Of a DNA stretch of 64,000 nucleotides, positions 43,761 through 53,044 are shown piece after piece. Within the stretch, counting starts at the first letter, position 1. Each line of letters opens with the position of its first letter. Under the pieces are notes generated by a model, which saw only the letters and a program-made list of their open reading frames with translations, ran no database searches and was not told where the DNA came from. Source of the DNA: LSCE01 sp050485425 (GTDB lineage Bacteria; Pseudomonadota; Gammaproteobacteria; Nitrococcales; Aquisalimonadaceae); the NCBI GenBank assembly GCA_050485425.1, contig JBJHBJ010000005.1:70643-134642 (forward strand), given 5' to 3'. A program made the position numbers and the translations under genes.

Positions 43761-46633
43761 GCGGCGGCGCCACCCCGCTGCGGCCGGAAACGGACAATGA
43801 ACCACTTTACGGGGTGGTCATTCGCCCTCCGAACTACGGCCTGGCTGATGGCCGCTTCCACGCAGACATCTTGTCCGCAGTTACACGAGAACCAACGACC
43901 GCCGGTGTCCGGCTGATTACCCGAGGGGCGTTCGTTGGCCTGGTCGCCGATCGTCCTGAACGGGCCCGCCAGGCAGCCCGGGAGATACGACTGCAATGGC
44001 GCAGCACAGCCAAGACCTCCCTCGACACCGCTTCAACGGCCTTGGAGCAACAAACCGAACTCGCCAGGAATACTGGCGGAGAAGTCGTTCGCGGTCGCTA
44101 CGCCTGGCCCAACCGCATGCGCTGGGGCTTGCATCCGGGCTGGATCACCGCTCAATACGGCCCCGGAGGACTAACCGTCTGGGCGGATTCCCAGGCACCG
44201 GAACTGCTCCGCGCAGAACTGGCCATGCTCTGCGAATTGGACCGGGAACGCATTACGCTCATAGGAAAAACAAGTAACGGCCTCATTCGCGACTGCGTCG
44301 ACGATGCCGCAGCGGATGCCGCACTCATGGCTCGGGCCGTGAACGGCACGGTCAGGGTCAGGCTGTCAGCGGATTACGCGCGCGATGTCGCTGCGCTCGG
44401 AGGCGGGCAATGCCTGGACTTCTCTGCGACAACCTCCAGCGATGGCGACATCATCACCTACCAGTGCAAACAGCAACAGCCCGGCAATTATGCCCCCGTG
44501 CTGGCACTACTGCTGGCCGGCGACACCGGCAAACATCCTCACTCCGCAAATCACGAGAACCGCGCATCAACGCCTCCGTACCATTTCAGACAGAGTCGGA
44601 TAGCTCTGCGGGATGGCGACGAGGCCTGGTATCTGCCCGAACTGGATGGTGTGCAGCAAACTTTCGCGCGCGAGTCATTTATCGACGAAGTCGCGGAAGC
44701 CATGAATACGGACCCGGTCGCCCTGCGCCGGCGGCACCTGCGGGACGAACGCGGCTTGGCACTGATCGAATCGGTAAGCCGGCGCGCCGCCTGGCAATGG
44801 CCACCTGACCGCGACAGACGCAACACCAAACAGGCCAAGGTGCGGGGCAGCGGTTTCGCCTATGGCCACACCCCGGACCGCGCCGGCGAATTGGAGCACG
44901 GAACACGCTCAGCCTGGATTGTGGACCTGGAAGTGGACACCATCACGGGCGACGTAAAACTCACTCGCCTTGTGGTCGGCCAGGACGACGGCAGAGAGGC
45001 GGATCAGGAGGCGCTGAAACAGCAACTCCAGGAGCAGCTCCTGGGACAGCGCCGGCAACTGTTGGCATCGCATGATGCGGTCGACGCATGGCCCTTGCAC
45101 ACAAAGCCCCACGAGACGGAACCGCAGACAACCCTCCCCGCAAGGCCGGCCCAATTGCCGGAGATCATCGCACTAACTCCCGAGGCATCGCCTGCTTCGC
45201 CTCCTGCCCGAATCGCCACGACCACGCTGGAACCGGGTGTCGCCGCGATCGCCAACGCGCTGCACGACGCCACGGGGGAACGCTTTCGGCAACCGCCATT
45301 CACGCCGGAACGAATCAGGGCTGCTCTTCAGGGCAGCCGAAAAGAACGAAGCCGACACCGCCGTTGGCCATATTTGCTTGGTGCCGCCACCGCAGCCGCC
45401 GTGGTGACCACCGCCTTTCCCTGGAAGCCGGCCATGGACCCGATCAGCCGGCCCCCGGCAAACCTCTATTCCGAGGAAACCATCGAGCGCGGCAGACTGG
45501 TGGCATCGGCCAGCTTCTGCATGGAATGCCACACCGCGCCCGGAGGCAGGACCAACGCTGGCGGGCGGGAGTTCGACACACCCTACGGCAAGCTATACAG
45601 CACCAACATTACGCCGGATGAGGACACCGGTATCGGCCGATGGTCCTACAGTGCGTTCGAACGGGCAATGCGCCAGGGCGTAAGCCGCGATGGCCGCCAT
45701 CTGTACCCGGTGTTCCCATACACGGCGTTCGCCGGAATGAGCGACACGGACATGCAGGCACTGTACGCCTATCTGATGGCGCAACCCGCCGAACCAAACG
45801 AGACGCCGACCGCGGAAATGGCCTTCCCCTTCGGCTTTCGCTCCCTGATGGCGGGCTGGAACGCGGTTTTCCACGATGACAGCCGCTTCGTGCCCGCCCC
45901 GGACAAATCACCGGTATGGAATCGCGGCGCCTACCTGGCGGAGAGCATGGCGCATTGCAGCGCCTGCCACACACCAAGAAACGCCGTGGGTGCGGAAAAA
46001 GGCGGTTTCGCGAGGCTCGGCGGTGGGCTCGTGGACGGATGGGAAGCACCGCCGCTGAACACGTTGTCACACGCGCCGGTTCCGTGGACCGAGGAAAGTC
46101 TTTATCAATACCTCCGCGAAGGCTACGCGGACCACCACGGCGTGGCTGCCGGCCCCATGGCACCCGTGGTGGAAGGCCTGCGAGAGCTGCCGGACGAGGA
46201 CGTCCGCGCGATTGCCGTATACACCGCCTCTCTGATGGAACCGGCCACACCCGAAACGCCGACCGTCCAAGCCCGACCCAGCGTCGAGGACAGTCCATTG
46301 AAGATTGCTGCGGGCGAACGCGTCTTCCAGGGAAGTTGCGCCGCCTGCCATGACAGCGGCGGCGCACCGTCGATAACCGCCGCGCACACCTCCCTGGCAC
46401 TGAACAGCAACCTGCACAGCCCGCTTCCGAACAACACCATTCAGGTAATCCTGCACGGCGCGAACGTGCCCGGCTCCACGCTGGCAGACATGCCCGGATT
46501 CGCGGACAGCCTGAATGACGATCAGGTCGCCAGCCTGCTGGCCTACCTGCGCCATCGGTTCGCCCCGGACAAGCCGGCGTGGACCGACACCACCTCAACC
46601 ATCCGCGAACTACGAACCAAGGGCACACATTAG
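43757..46633 (+). CDS. nicB: NicB-type fusion: degenerate molybdopterin domain plus three-haem cytochrome c
   Basis: A 958-residue protein starting at GTG 43757, which overlaps the nicA stop. Residues 1 to about 530 align with the middle and C-terminal parts of a molybdenum hydroxylase large subunit, a membrane anchor lies near 535-555, and three haem c sites follow: CMECH (588-592), CSACH (734-738) and CAACH (861-865). It is shorter than typical NicB (about 1,190 residues, from memory): it lacks the N-terminal about 220 residues present in the intact subunit at 53017-55335, and the GxGES catalytic-glutamate motif is replaced by TTTLEPG. The frame is open, and the haems suggest it still works as the electron-transfer subunit. 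Confidence 0.88.
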   Translation: MSGGATPLRPETDNEPLYGVVIRPPNYGLADGRFHADILSAVTREPTTAGVRLITRGAFVGLVADRPERARQAAREIRLQWRSTAKTSLDTASTALEQQTELARNTGGEVVRGRYAWPNRMRWGLHPGWITAQYGPGGLTVWADSQAPELLRAELAMLCELDRERITLIGKTSNGLIRDCVDDAAADAALMARAVNGTVRVRLSADYARDVAALGGGQCLDFSATTSSDGDIITYQCKQQQPGNYAPVLALLLAGDTGKHPHSANHENRASTPPYHFRQSRIALRDGDEAWYLPELDGVQQTFARESFIDEVAEAMNTDPVALRRRHLRDERGLALIESVSRRAAWQWPPDRDRRNTKQAKVRGSGFAYGHTPDRAGELEHGTRSAWIVDLEVDTITGDVKLTRLVVGQDDGREADQEALKQQLQEQLLGQRRQLLASHDAVDAWPLHTKPHETEPQTTLPARPAQLPEIIALTPEASPASPPARIATTTLEPGVAAIANALHDATGERFRQPPFTPERIRAALQGSRKERSRHRRWPYLLGAATAAAVVTTAFPWKPAMDPISRPPANLYSEETIERGRLVASASFCMECHTAPGGRTNAGGREFDTPYGKLYSTNITPDEDTGIGRWSYSAFERAMRQGVSRDGRHLYPVFPYTAFAGMSDTDMQALYAYLMAQPAEPNETPTAEMAFPFGFRSLMAGWNAVFHDDSRFVPAPDKSPVWNRGAYLAESMAHCSACHTPRNAVGAEKGGFARLGGGLVDGWEAPPLNTLSHAPVPWTEESLYQYLREGYADHHGVAAGPMAPVVEGLRELPDEDVRAIAVYTASLMEPATPETPTVQARPSVEDSPLKIAAGERVFQGSCAACHDSGGAPSITAAHTSLALNSNLHSPLPNNTIQVILHGANVPGSTLADMPGFADSLNDDQVASLLAYLRHRFAPDKPAWTDTTSTIRELRTKGTH

Positions 46634-46706
46634 ACCGAAACAACCGAAGGCGTTCACTAGGGGTGGGCAGCTCGCGTCGGGCAGCCCGAACAATGAGGTA
46701 TATCGC

Positions 46707-46889
46707 ATGGCAGAAAACAAGTGGCTGATTTTCTGGGTCTTTCTGATATTCATCAGTTACCTCGTGCCGTACACGGTACTGCGCGAGGTGCAGGCCTGGT
46801 GGGGGGCGTTCCTGTTCTGGAACGTCATCGGACTACTGGTGATCCTGGCCAACTACCAGATCACCCGTGACTGGGAGGACGACCAATGA
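46707..46889 (+). CDS. Small membrane subunit of a sodium:solute symporter
   Basis: A 60-residue protein with two membrane helices (WLIFWVFLIFISYLVPYTVL and WWGAFLFWNVIGLLVILANY). The start is the ATG at 46707 with GAGGT upstream. Its stop overlaps the symporter gene by four bases. Small two-helix proteins of this sort accompany SSS symporters in many bacteria and are thought to assist them. Specific family membership is uncertain. Confidence 0.7.
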   Translation: MAENKWLIFWVFLIFISYLVPYTVLREVQAWWGAFLFWNVIGLLVILANYQITRDWEDDQ

Positions 46890-48385
46890 GCGCCGCAGCA
46901 ATCTGGTGGGGGATCGCAATCTATCTGGTCATCGCCGTACTGGTCGCCATCCTCGCCCGTCGGGGTAAATCGACCGATATGTCCTCCTACTTCCTGGGCA
47001 ACAGGAAGATGAACGGACTGGTATCAGCGATGAGTTACAGCGCAACAACCTACAGCGCATTCATGATGGTCGGGCTGGCTGGCCTCACCTACGCCGGCGG
47101 CGTGGGGGCCCTGGGCTTCGAGATCATTTACTTCGCCGGCGTTTCGTTGATCGCAATTTTCGGTCCGAAGTTCTGGCGGGTCGGCAAGAAGTTCGGATTC
47201 GTCACTCCCAGCGAGATGCTCGGTCATCGCTACGGCAGCAAATGGGTTGCAGTAGTCATCGCGGTGTTCAGCTGCGTGTTCCTGATTCCCTACGCGGCGG
47301 TGCAGCTCACCGGCATCGGTTATCTGATGAGCGGCATGACCGATGGCGCCATTCCTTTCACGACCGGGGTCATGCTGGCAACGGGGATAGCGATCGTTTT
47401 TTCCTACATTGCAGGCATCCGGTCGGTCATGTGGACGGATTCGCTGCAGGCCGTACTGATGATCGTCGCATCCACGCTGGTTGCCATCGTGGTCTTGTCG
47501 CACCTGGGCGGATTCCAGGGCCTGTTCACGACACTGGAAACGAATGCGCCAGCCTCTCTGACGGTACCCGGGCCCGGTCTGTTCAGCTTCATCACATTCC
47601 TGGGTCTCACCATACCCTGGTTCTTCTTCTGTCTGTCCAATCCGCAGGTAAGCCAACGGCTGTTCATGCCCTCCTCGCTGAAGTCCATGCGACAGATGCT
47701 CATGGGCTTCCTCGCGTTCGGATTCATCTACACGCTGATCTCGGTGCTGTGGGGGTTTTCCGCGCTGGCGGCATTCCCTGATCTGGATCGCGCCGACATG
47801 GCCACGTCGACGCTGCTCTCCTCCGACATGGTTCCACCCGTGCTGGGGGTGGCGGTCATGATCGGCATTATGGCGGCAGCCATCTCCACTATCGACTCGA
47901 TCATGCTGACGCTGTCGTCGATGTTTGCGCGTGACGTCTACGGCAACCTGACTGCAAAACCGAGCGAACAGACCCAGCTCACGGTGGGCAAGGTTGTCAT
48001 TCCGGTGATTGCCGTCATGGCCTGGGCCTTCGCCCAGTTGCAGCTTGACCTCATCGCCGTGCTGTCGGTCGCGGCATCAGCCGGGCTCGTTGTGATCGTG
48101 CCCGCCATCGTCGGCGCCTTCTACTGGCGGCGCGGCACCGTTCCCGGCGTCGTGGCCAGTGTCGTGGGTACCGGTCTGTTCGTGCTCTACGTCCAAGCGA
48201 CGGGTAATTCCTTCATGGGTCTGCCGGCCGGTGTGCTGGGACTACCCGTGGCCACTACGCTATTCGTCGGCGTAAGCCTGCTGACCAAGGCACCGGCGGA
48301 AGTGGATGAAGCGTTCATCCCCCGCCGGGCAAGTGGCAGTAGCAGCACCAGTCAACAGACCGCACGCGAAGCAGCGACACCGTAA
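46886..48385 (+). CDS. Sodium:solute symporter (SSS family), probable nicotinate or pyridine-carboxylate uptake
   Basis: A 499-residue SSS protein with about 13 helices. SYSATTYSAFMMVGLAGLTYAGGVGALGFEI and PQVSQRLFMPSSLKSMRQML are family blocks; IMAAAISTIDSIMLTLSSMFARDVYG is the sodium-site segment. By position, at the end of the nicX-A-B unit, it most likely takes up nicotinate; this is inference, since known nicotinate carriers belong to other families. A clear terminator follows. Confidence 0.87.
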   Translation: MSAAAIWWGIAIYLVIAVLVAILARRGKSTDMSSYFLGNRKMNGLVSAMSYSATTYSAFMMVGLAGLTYAGGVGALGFEIIYFAGVSLIAIFGPKFWRVGKKFGFVTPSEMLGHRYGSKWVAVVIAVFSCVFLIPYAAVQLTGIGYLMSGMTDGAIPFTTGVMLATGIAIVFSYIAGIRSVMWTDSLQAVLMIVASTLVAIVVLSHLGGFQGLFTTLETNAPASLTVPGPGLFSFITFLGLTIPWFFFCLSNPQVSQRLFMPSSLKSMRQMLMGFLAFGFIYTLISVLWGFSALAAFPDLDRADMATSTLLSSDMVPPVLGVAVMIGIMAAAISTIDSIMLTLSSMFARDVYGNLTAKPSEQTQLTVGKVVIPVIAVMAWAFAQLQLDLIAVLSVAASAGLVVIVPAIVGAFYWRRGTVPGVVASVVGTGLFVLYVQATGNSFMGLPAGVLGLPVATTLFVGVSLLTKAPAEVDEAFIPRRASGSSSTSQQTAREAATP

Positions 48386-48413
48386 AACCGTCACGTCCTT
48401 AAGCATGTTGACC

Positions 48414-48448
48414 AGCGGTCATGAGCAACAGGTTCATGGCCGCTTTTT
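48414..48448 (+). terminator. Rho-independent terminator after the symporter
   Basis: AGCGGTCATGA (48414-48424) pairs with TCATGGCCGCT (48434-48444) through 11 pairs including one G-U, with a nine-base loop, followed by TTTTT. It ends the nicX-A-B-symporter transcript. Confidence 0.8.
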
Positions 48449-48459
48449 ATGGTGTATAC
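48449..48459 (-). promoter_or_regulatory. Operator-like site 2
   Basis: ATGGTGTATAC, the exact inverse of the GTATACACCAT site near nicC. It starts right after the terminator T run. Confidence 0.6.
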
Positions 48460-48592
48460 GTTTTAAACAAAAATTTAGAATATGAAAAGTCACCGATTCA
48501 AAGCCAAAAAATAATATTAAGCTATTGTTATATAATATAATTTATAAAACATCAGAGACCATCAACATAACACCCCACTCCTCTTTTCTAGT

Positions 48593-48603
48593 GCATGCAC
48601 CAT
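48593..48603 (+). promoter_or_regulatory. Operator-like site 4 (Rieske-TctCBA promoter region)
   Basis: GCATGCACCAT; together with the two bases before it the core GTGCATGCAC is a perfect 10-bp palindrome, then CATTAAT as in the other copies. Confidence 0.5.
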
Positions 48604-48890
48604 TAATGCGCAACTGTCGTCTCGCTTGCACCGTAGCGAATCAGAGCCCACGCCGTTGAAATCATCCTCTGTCGGTCCACCTCCGCCCAGGCGTTTCAAT
48701 CGGCAGCACAAGGACGCGCAACATATTGCTTTCAATTACTTTTTTACTTTCTTTTCCAGCTTGCAGAAAGCCTTCCAGGCAAGCTGCCGATCAGCGTTGA
48801 TCAGGCACAGAATGTGCAGTGTACGTCATAACGTCGCTGCGACTCTCCGGCGGCGCCAGGATCCAACTTCTGAAACGAAGGAGCCGAGGC

Positions 48891-49964
48891 ATGGCCAGCT
48901 ACGTTCTGAACACCTGGTATCCAGCAGCGTGGTCCCGGGATATTCAGCAGAGCCTCAACAAGCGACGCGTCGTCGAGCAGGACATCGTGCTTTACCGGAC
49001 CCGGCAATCGGAGGTGGTTGCGATGGAGGACATGTGTCCGCACCGCCTTCTGCCGCTCTCCATGGGCAAGCTCAAAGGGGATGCCATCGAATGCGGCTAT
49101 CACGGCATGACCTTCGACTGCTCCGGCCAGTGCGTCAGAGTCCCCGGACAAAAGACGATACCGCCGCGTGCGAAGGTTCGTACCTATCCGGTGTGCGAGA
49201 AGATGGGCCTGGTCTGGATCTGGATGGGTGATCCAGACCTCGCCGACCCCATGCAGATTCTCCACCTTCCCCAGTACGACGATCCGCGATGGAGTGTGGT
49301 CGAAGGCGATGCGCTGGAGATCGGCTCCAACTACCTGAATCTGGCAGACAACCTCTGCGACCCGGCGCACGTAAGTTTCGTTCACCAAAGCACTCTGGGG
49401 AACGCCGCAAGCGAGGACGTCCCGGTTCGGAACGAAGTACAGGACGGCAAGATTCTGTCCTGGCGCTGGATATTGGACGCGCCGCCCATTCCGATATTCC
49501 GCAGATTCGGCAGCTTCAGCGGAAACGTGGATCGCTGGCACTACTACCACTATCACGCCCCGAGCATTGCCATTATCGACTTCGGTAGCGCCGATACCGG
49601 CACCGGAGCGCCGGAAGGCAACCGCGAAGACTGCATGCAGATCTATGCGTGCCACTTCATCACGCCGGTGGACGAACACCGCTCAATCGATCACTGGATG
49701 CACATCAAGAACTTCCCGGCGGACGAGGCGACCAACGCCGCGCTCTCGGATGCGCTGCGCGAGGCCTTCCAGGAAGACAAGACCATTCTGGAAGCGATCG
49801 AACGCAACGAGATCGCCCACCCCGACCGGGAGAAAGTGCGTATCGCAGTGGATGCGGCGCCAGTCCGCATGCGGCGGATGGTGGAGGCAATGATCGCCGC
49901 TGAACGAGACACCACGTCCCCGCGACCCTCGGTTGCCGAAGCCCGCAAGGCACTGAACAGCTAA
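48891..49964 (+). CDS. Rieske non-haem iron oxygenase (vanillate O-demethylase-like oxygenase component)
   Basis: A 357-residue ring-hydroxylating/demethylating oxygenase. The Rieske cluster ligands are C49-P-H51 and C68-G-Y-H71; the mononuclear iron site is NLCDPAHVSFVH with D157, H160 and H165. The start at 48891 has AAGGAG upstream. Family members hydroxylate or demethylate aromatic carboxylates and N- or O-methyl compounds and need a reductase, which is not encoded in the window. It is followed after 20 bases by tctC, so its substrate is probably a carboxylate imported by that transporter. An entry route to nicotinate, for example from a methylated derivative, is speculation. Confidence 0.88.
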   Translation: MASYVLNTWYPAAWSRDIQQSLNKRRVVEQDIVLYRTRQSEVVAMEDMCPHRLLPLSMGKLKGDAIECGYHGMTFDCSGQCVRVPGQKTIPPRAKVRTYPVCEKMGLVWIWMGDPDLADPMQILHLPQYDDPRWSVVEGDALEIGSNYLNLADNLCDPAHVSFVHQSTLGNAASEDVPVRNEVQDGKILSWRWILDAPPIPIFRRFGSFSGNVDRWHYYHYHAPSIAIIDFGSADTGTGAPEGNREDCMQIYACHFITPVDEHRSIDHWMHIKNFPADEATNAALSDALREAFQEDKTILEAIERNEIAHPDREKVRIAVDAAPVRMRRMVEAMIAAERDTTSPRPSVAEARKALNS

Positions 49965-49984
49965 TACCGTTAACGGAGAAACCC

Positions 49985-50956
49985 ATGAAACGTCGCATTC
50001 TTGCAGTGACCCTCGCCGCACTCGGCCTGATTGCCACCGGCTCCGGCTCGGCCAACGAGTTCCCCAGCAAACCGATTTCCCTGGTCGTGGTTTGGCCCGC
50101 GGGCGGTGCCCATGACGTAGCCGCCCGGCTGCTTGCGGAATACGCGGGCGAGCATTTGCCGGTCACCGTGGTGGTGGAAAACGTCACCGGCGCCGCCGGA
50201 TCCAACGGCATGCGGCATGTGGAGCGCGCCCGCCCGGATGGCTACACCATCGGCCTGATGGGCATGCATGCGCTGGTGCAGAGTTTCATGAACCCGAACG
50301 CACCCTCGCTGGACGCCCTGCAGCCGCTAGCCTTTGTCAGTTCCGAGCCAGGCGCCCTGCAGATTCGTGCGGACGCCGGCATCGACACGCTGGACGAGTA
50401 CATCGCCGCATTGCGGGAGGAGCCCGGTTCGATCATCCACGGCAATGACGCCATGGGTGGAAACACCTTCGTCTTCGCATCCCGGGTAGAAAATTTCTTC
50501 GGCATCGAGATGACCCGGGTGCCTTACGGCGGGCATGCGCCGAATACGGCAGCGCTGATTTCGGGTGAAATCCAGTCCGCCACCCTGCCGGTGCCTCAAA
50601 TCGCCCAGCACCACGAGTCCGGTGCGATCAAGGTGCTCGGCGTGATGGGCGAGGAGCGCCATTTCATGCTGCCCGACGTGCCCACCTTCAAGGAACAGGG
50701 CCATGATCTGGTATCCGGCGACTACTACATGCTGTTCATGCCGAAGAATGTCCCGGCGGAGGTTGCCGAGAAACTGGAAGCGGCTTTCCTGGCCGCTATG
50801 GAAGACGAACGCTTCCAGCAGCGGGCACGGCAGGTCGGGCTGGAAATCCTGCCGGCCGGCATGGAAGGAGCTAGCGCGGCACTGGACGAGCAGGTGGAAA
50901 CAATCTATCCGATCCTGCTCGAATACGGCCTGGTTCACGAGTCGCTGAAGCGCTGA
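49985..50956 (+). CDS. tctC: Tripartite tricarboxylate transporter substrate-binding protein
   Basis: A 323-residue periplasmic binding protein of the TctC/Bug family with signal peptide MKRRILAVTLAALGLIATGSGSA. The family core is FPSKPISLVVVWPAGGAHDVAARLLAE and VVENVTGAAGSNGMRHVERARPDGYTIGLM. Bug proteins bind carboxylates, including nicotinate in some species. It forms a system with the next two genes, which start 2 and 10 bases after the previous stops. Confidence 0.92.
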   Translation: MKRRILAVTLAALGLIATGSGSANEFPSKPISLVVVWPAGGAHDVAARLLAEYAGEHLPVTVVVENVTGAAGSNGMRHVERARPDGYTIGLMGMHALVQSFMNPNAPSLDALQPLAFVSSEPGALQIRADAGIDTLDEYIAALREEPGSIIHGNDAMGGNTFVFASRVENFFGIEMTRVPYGGHAPNTAALISGEIQSATLPVPQIAQHHESGAIKVLGVMGEERHFMLPDVPTFKEQGHDLVSGDYYMLFMPKNVPAEVAEKLEAAFLAAMEDERFQQRARQVGLEILPAGMEGASAALDEQVETIYPILLEYGLVHESLKR

Positions 50957-50958
50957 TC

Positions 50959-51525
50959 GTGGCGTCCCCCTCGTACCACACGCCTGAACTACCCGGCGCA
51001 GAGGACGCGCAAGCCCAGGGAGAGGCTGCCACGCGGCCTGCTCCCTGGGCGCTGGTCAATCTCGGCACCGGGATGTTCTTCCTGCTATGGGCAGCAACCG
51101 GCTGGCATGCCGCACTGACCAATACCCAATTGATGTTCGCCGCTCAACGCGGCTGGCTGTCGCCGGGTGCGACGCTGTTCCCGTTCATCGTTCTCACTTC
51201 CCTGACCGTCGGAGGACTGGTCCTGCTGCTGATGGGCCTGGTCAGGGTACGCAGCATTATCGCCTGGGACCGGGATATCGACTGGGCCCAGCATGGGTAC
51301 GCCATTGCATTGGTGCTCAGCCTGCTCACCTACGTGCCCGTCATGCAGGCCATCGGCTTCCTGCCGGCCACGCTGCTGTTCTGCTGCGCCTGGTTGTTCA
51401 CCCTTAGCCGGCGCATCGTCCGCGACGCGTTTCGCGTCATGGCCGTCGCCTTGATTTCATCGGCCCTCATCGCCGGGCTTATCCATCTGGTGTTCGTACA
51501 ACTCGTGAGGGTGCCGTTGCCGTGA
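50959..51525 (+). CDS. tctB: Tripartite tricarboxylate transporter TctB small membrane subunit
   Basis: A 188-residue protein starting with GTG two bases after tctC. After a hydrophilic N terminus of about 30 residues come four membrane helices, among them LVNLGTGMFFLLWAATGWHA, GATLFPFIVLTSLTVGGLVLLLMGL and YAIALVLSLLTYVPVMQAIGFLPATLLFCCAWLF, which fit TctB. It is the small membrane component between tctC and tctA. Confidence 0.87.
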   Translation: MASPSYHTPELPGAEDAQAQGEAATRPAPWALVNLGTGMFFLLWAATGWHAALTNTQLMFAAQRGWLSPGATLFPFIVLTSLTVGGLVLLLMGLVRVRSIIAWDRDIDWAQHGYAIALVLSLLTYVPVMQAIGFLPATLLFCCAWLFTLSRRIVRDAFRVMAVALISSALIAGLIHLVFVQLVRVPLP

Positions 51526-51535
51526 GGGCCTGCGC

Positions 51536-53044
51536 ATGATTCTCGAAGAATTCGCCGCCGCGATGCTGGCCATACTCTCCTCGCCGCAGGCGCTGATGCT
51601 GACCTTCATGGCCGTGGCGTTGGGCATTGTTCTCGGCGCCCTGCCCGGCATCAGTTCCACGATGGCCATCGCTGTCCTTCTGCCGGTGAGCTTCGGCATG
51701 GATCCGCAACTGGCCATCCTGTTCCTTCTGTCGGTGTTCATCTCCAGCGTCTACGGCGGTTCCATTAGCGCCATACTGATCAACATACCCGGCACCCCCG
51801 CCGCCATCGTCACGCAGATGGACGAGTATCCGATGACCCGCGCCGGGCGCGGGGGTCAGGCTCTGAAGTACGCCCTAGTCGCATCCACCGTCGGCGGACT
51901 TATCGGCATTCTGCTGCTGATCGTGGTTTCGCCGCTGATGGCGCGCGCCGCCATGAGCCTCCGCAGCCCCGAGTTCGCAATGATCGCTGTCCTGGGGTTG
52001 GTACTGCTGGCCTACGCCTCGCACCGCTCCCCCGTTCGAGGCATTCTGGTCGGCGCCATCGGCCTGCTTTGCGGCATGGTGGGCTTCGACATGATTACCG
52101 ATGTCCCCCGCTTCGAATACGGCAACCCTGCCCTGCAAGGCGGCGTTGATGTTGTAACGATGATGCTGGGTATTTTCGGCCTGGCGGAGGTCATGAAGAA
52201 CCTGTCCTCCTCCGCCCACCCGACCCACAACCGTCCGGAGATCGGCCACACCCGTTTGCCGCTGTCAGACCTGCTCGGGCGCTGGAAATCAATGCTGCGC
52301 GGGTCTTCCATCGGCGCCATCGTCGGCTGCATTCCGGCAGTCGGCTCATCCATCGCAGTGTCCATCGCCTATGCCCAGGAGGTTCGCTTCTCCCGCAACA
52401 GGGAATCGTTCGGCAAAGGCAACCCGGACGGCGTGGTCGCCCCCGAATCCGCCAACAGCTCAAGCATCGGCGGCTCCTTGATACCGATGATGACACTGGG
52501 CATACCGGGGGACACCATCACCGCCGTGCTGATGGGCGCGCTATTGATGCATGGACTGCGCCCAGGGCCTTTGCTATTCAGCAACAACCCGGAATTCTTC
52601 GCCGGCGTCTACGCCGCGCTTTTCGTCGGAGTGGCCGTTACGCTGCTGCTGGGGCTGATGATGGCGCGGGGCGTGGTCGCGGTCATGCGCATCCCGCCGC
52701 GCATTCTGCTGATAGGAATCGCCGTGCTGTGCGTTGTGGGCGCCTACGCGATTCGCAACAACATCTCAGATGTCTACATCATGATTTTCTTCGGCTGCGT
52801 GGGCTACGTACTGCACCTGTTGCGACTGCCCTCCGCTCCGCTCGCCTTTGGGCTGATACTCGGGCCCATTCTGGAAGAAAACCTGAGGCGGGCCCTGCTA
52901 TTGAACAGGGGGTCCTGGAGTGTGTTCATCGAACGTCCGATCTCGCTGGCGCTGCTCGTACTGACCATACTGGTGATCCTGCTGCCGCTGTGCACCGCGT
53001 TGATCGGCAGGCTGCGTCAGGCGAAGGCGGCAGAAGCCCCCTGA
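51536..53044 (+). CDS. tctA: Tripartite tricarboxylate transporter TctA large membrane subunit
   Basis: A 502-residue TctA permease with about 12 helices. The family signatures are GIVLGALPGISSTMAIAVLLPVSFGM, SAILINIPGTPAAIVTQMDEYPMTRAGRGGQAL and ESANSSSIGGSLIPMMTLGIPGDTITAVLMGAL. It is the transport channel for the TctC-bound carboxylate. Its end overlaps the convergent molybdenum hydroxylase gene by 28 bases, so the two transcripts run into each other. Confidence 0.95.
   Translation: MILEEFAAAMLAILSSPQALMLTFMAVALGIVLGALPGISSTMAIAVLLPVSFGMDPQLAILFLLSVFISSVYGGSISAILINIPGTPAAIVTQMDEYPMTRAGRGGQALKYALVASTVGGLIGILLLIVVSPLMARAAMSLRSPEFAMIAVLGLVLLAYASHRSPVRGILVGAIGLLCGMVGFDMITDVPRFEYGNPALQGGVDVVTMMLGIFGLAEVMKNLSSSAHPTHNRPEIGHTRLPLSDLLGRWKSMLRGSSIGAIVGCIPAVGSSIAVSIAYAQEVRFSRNRESFGKGNPDGVVAPESANSSSIGGSLIPMMTLGIPGDTITAVLMGALLMHGLRPGPLLFSNNPEFFAGVYAALFVGVAVTLLLGLMMARGVVAVMRIPPRILLIGIAVLCVVGAYAIRNNISDVYIMIFFGCVGYVLHLLRLPSAPLAFGLILGPILEENLRRALLLNRGSWSVFIERPISLALLVLTILVILLPLCTALIGRLRQAKAAEAP

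Larger units (their letters stand above)
48386..48890. promoter_or_regulatory. 505-base intergenic control region before the Rieske gene
   Basis: No convincing gene. From left to right it holds the symporter terminator (48414-48448), operator-like site 2 (48449-48459), an extremely AT-rich block of about 90 bases (about 48461-48555, including TTATATAATATAATTTATAA), operator-like site 4 (48593-48603), and a GC-richer leader of nearly 290 bases up to the Rieske ATG. The leader has no clear coding potential. Site 4 and the AT block probably define the promoter of the Rieske-TctCBA operon. Confidence 0.5.

Noticed and set aside
43757..46633. NicB fusion as a pseudogene
   Set aside because: The frame is open for 958 codons, all three haem motifs and the membrane anchor are intact, and the gene is translationally coupled to nicA; loss is confined to the molybdenum part.
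48626..49231. Open frame of 201 codons starting in the Rieske leader
   Set aside because: It runs into the Rieske gene in another frame, lacks a ribosome binding site and resembles no family.
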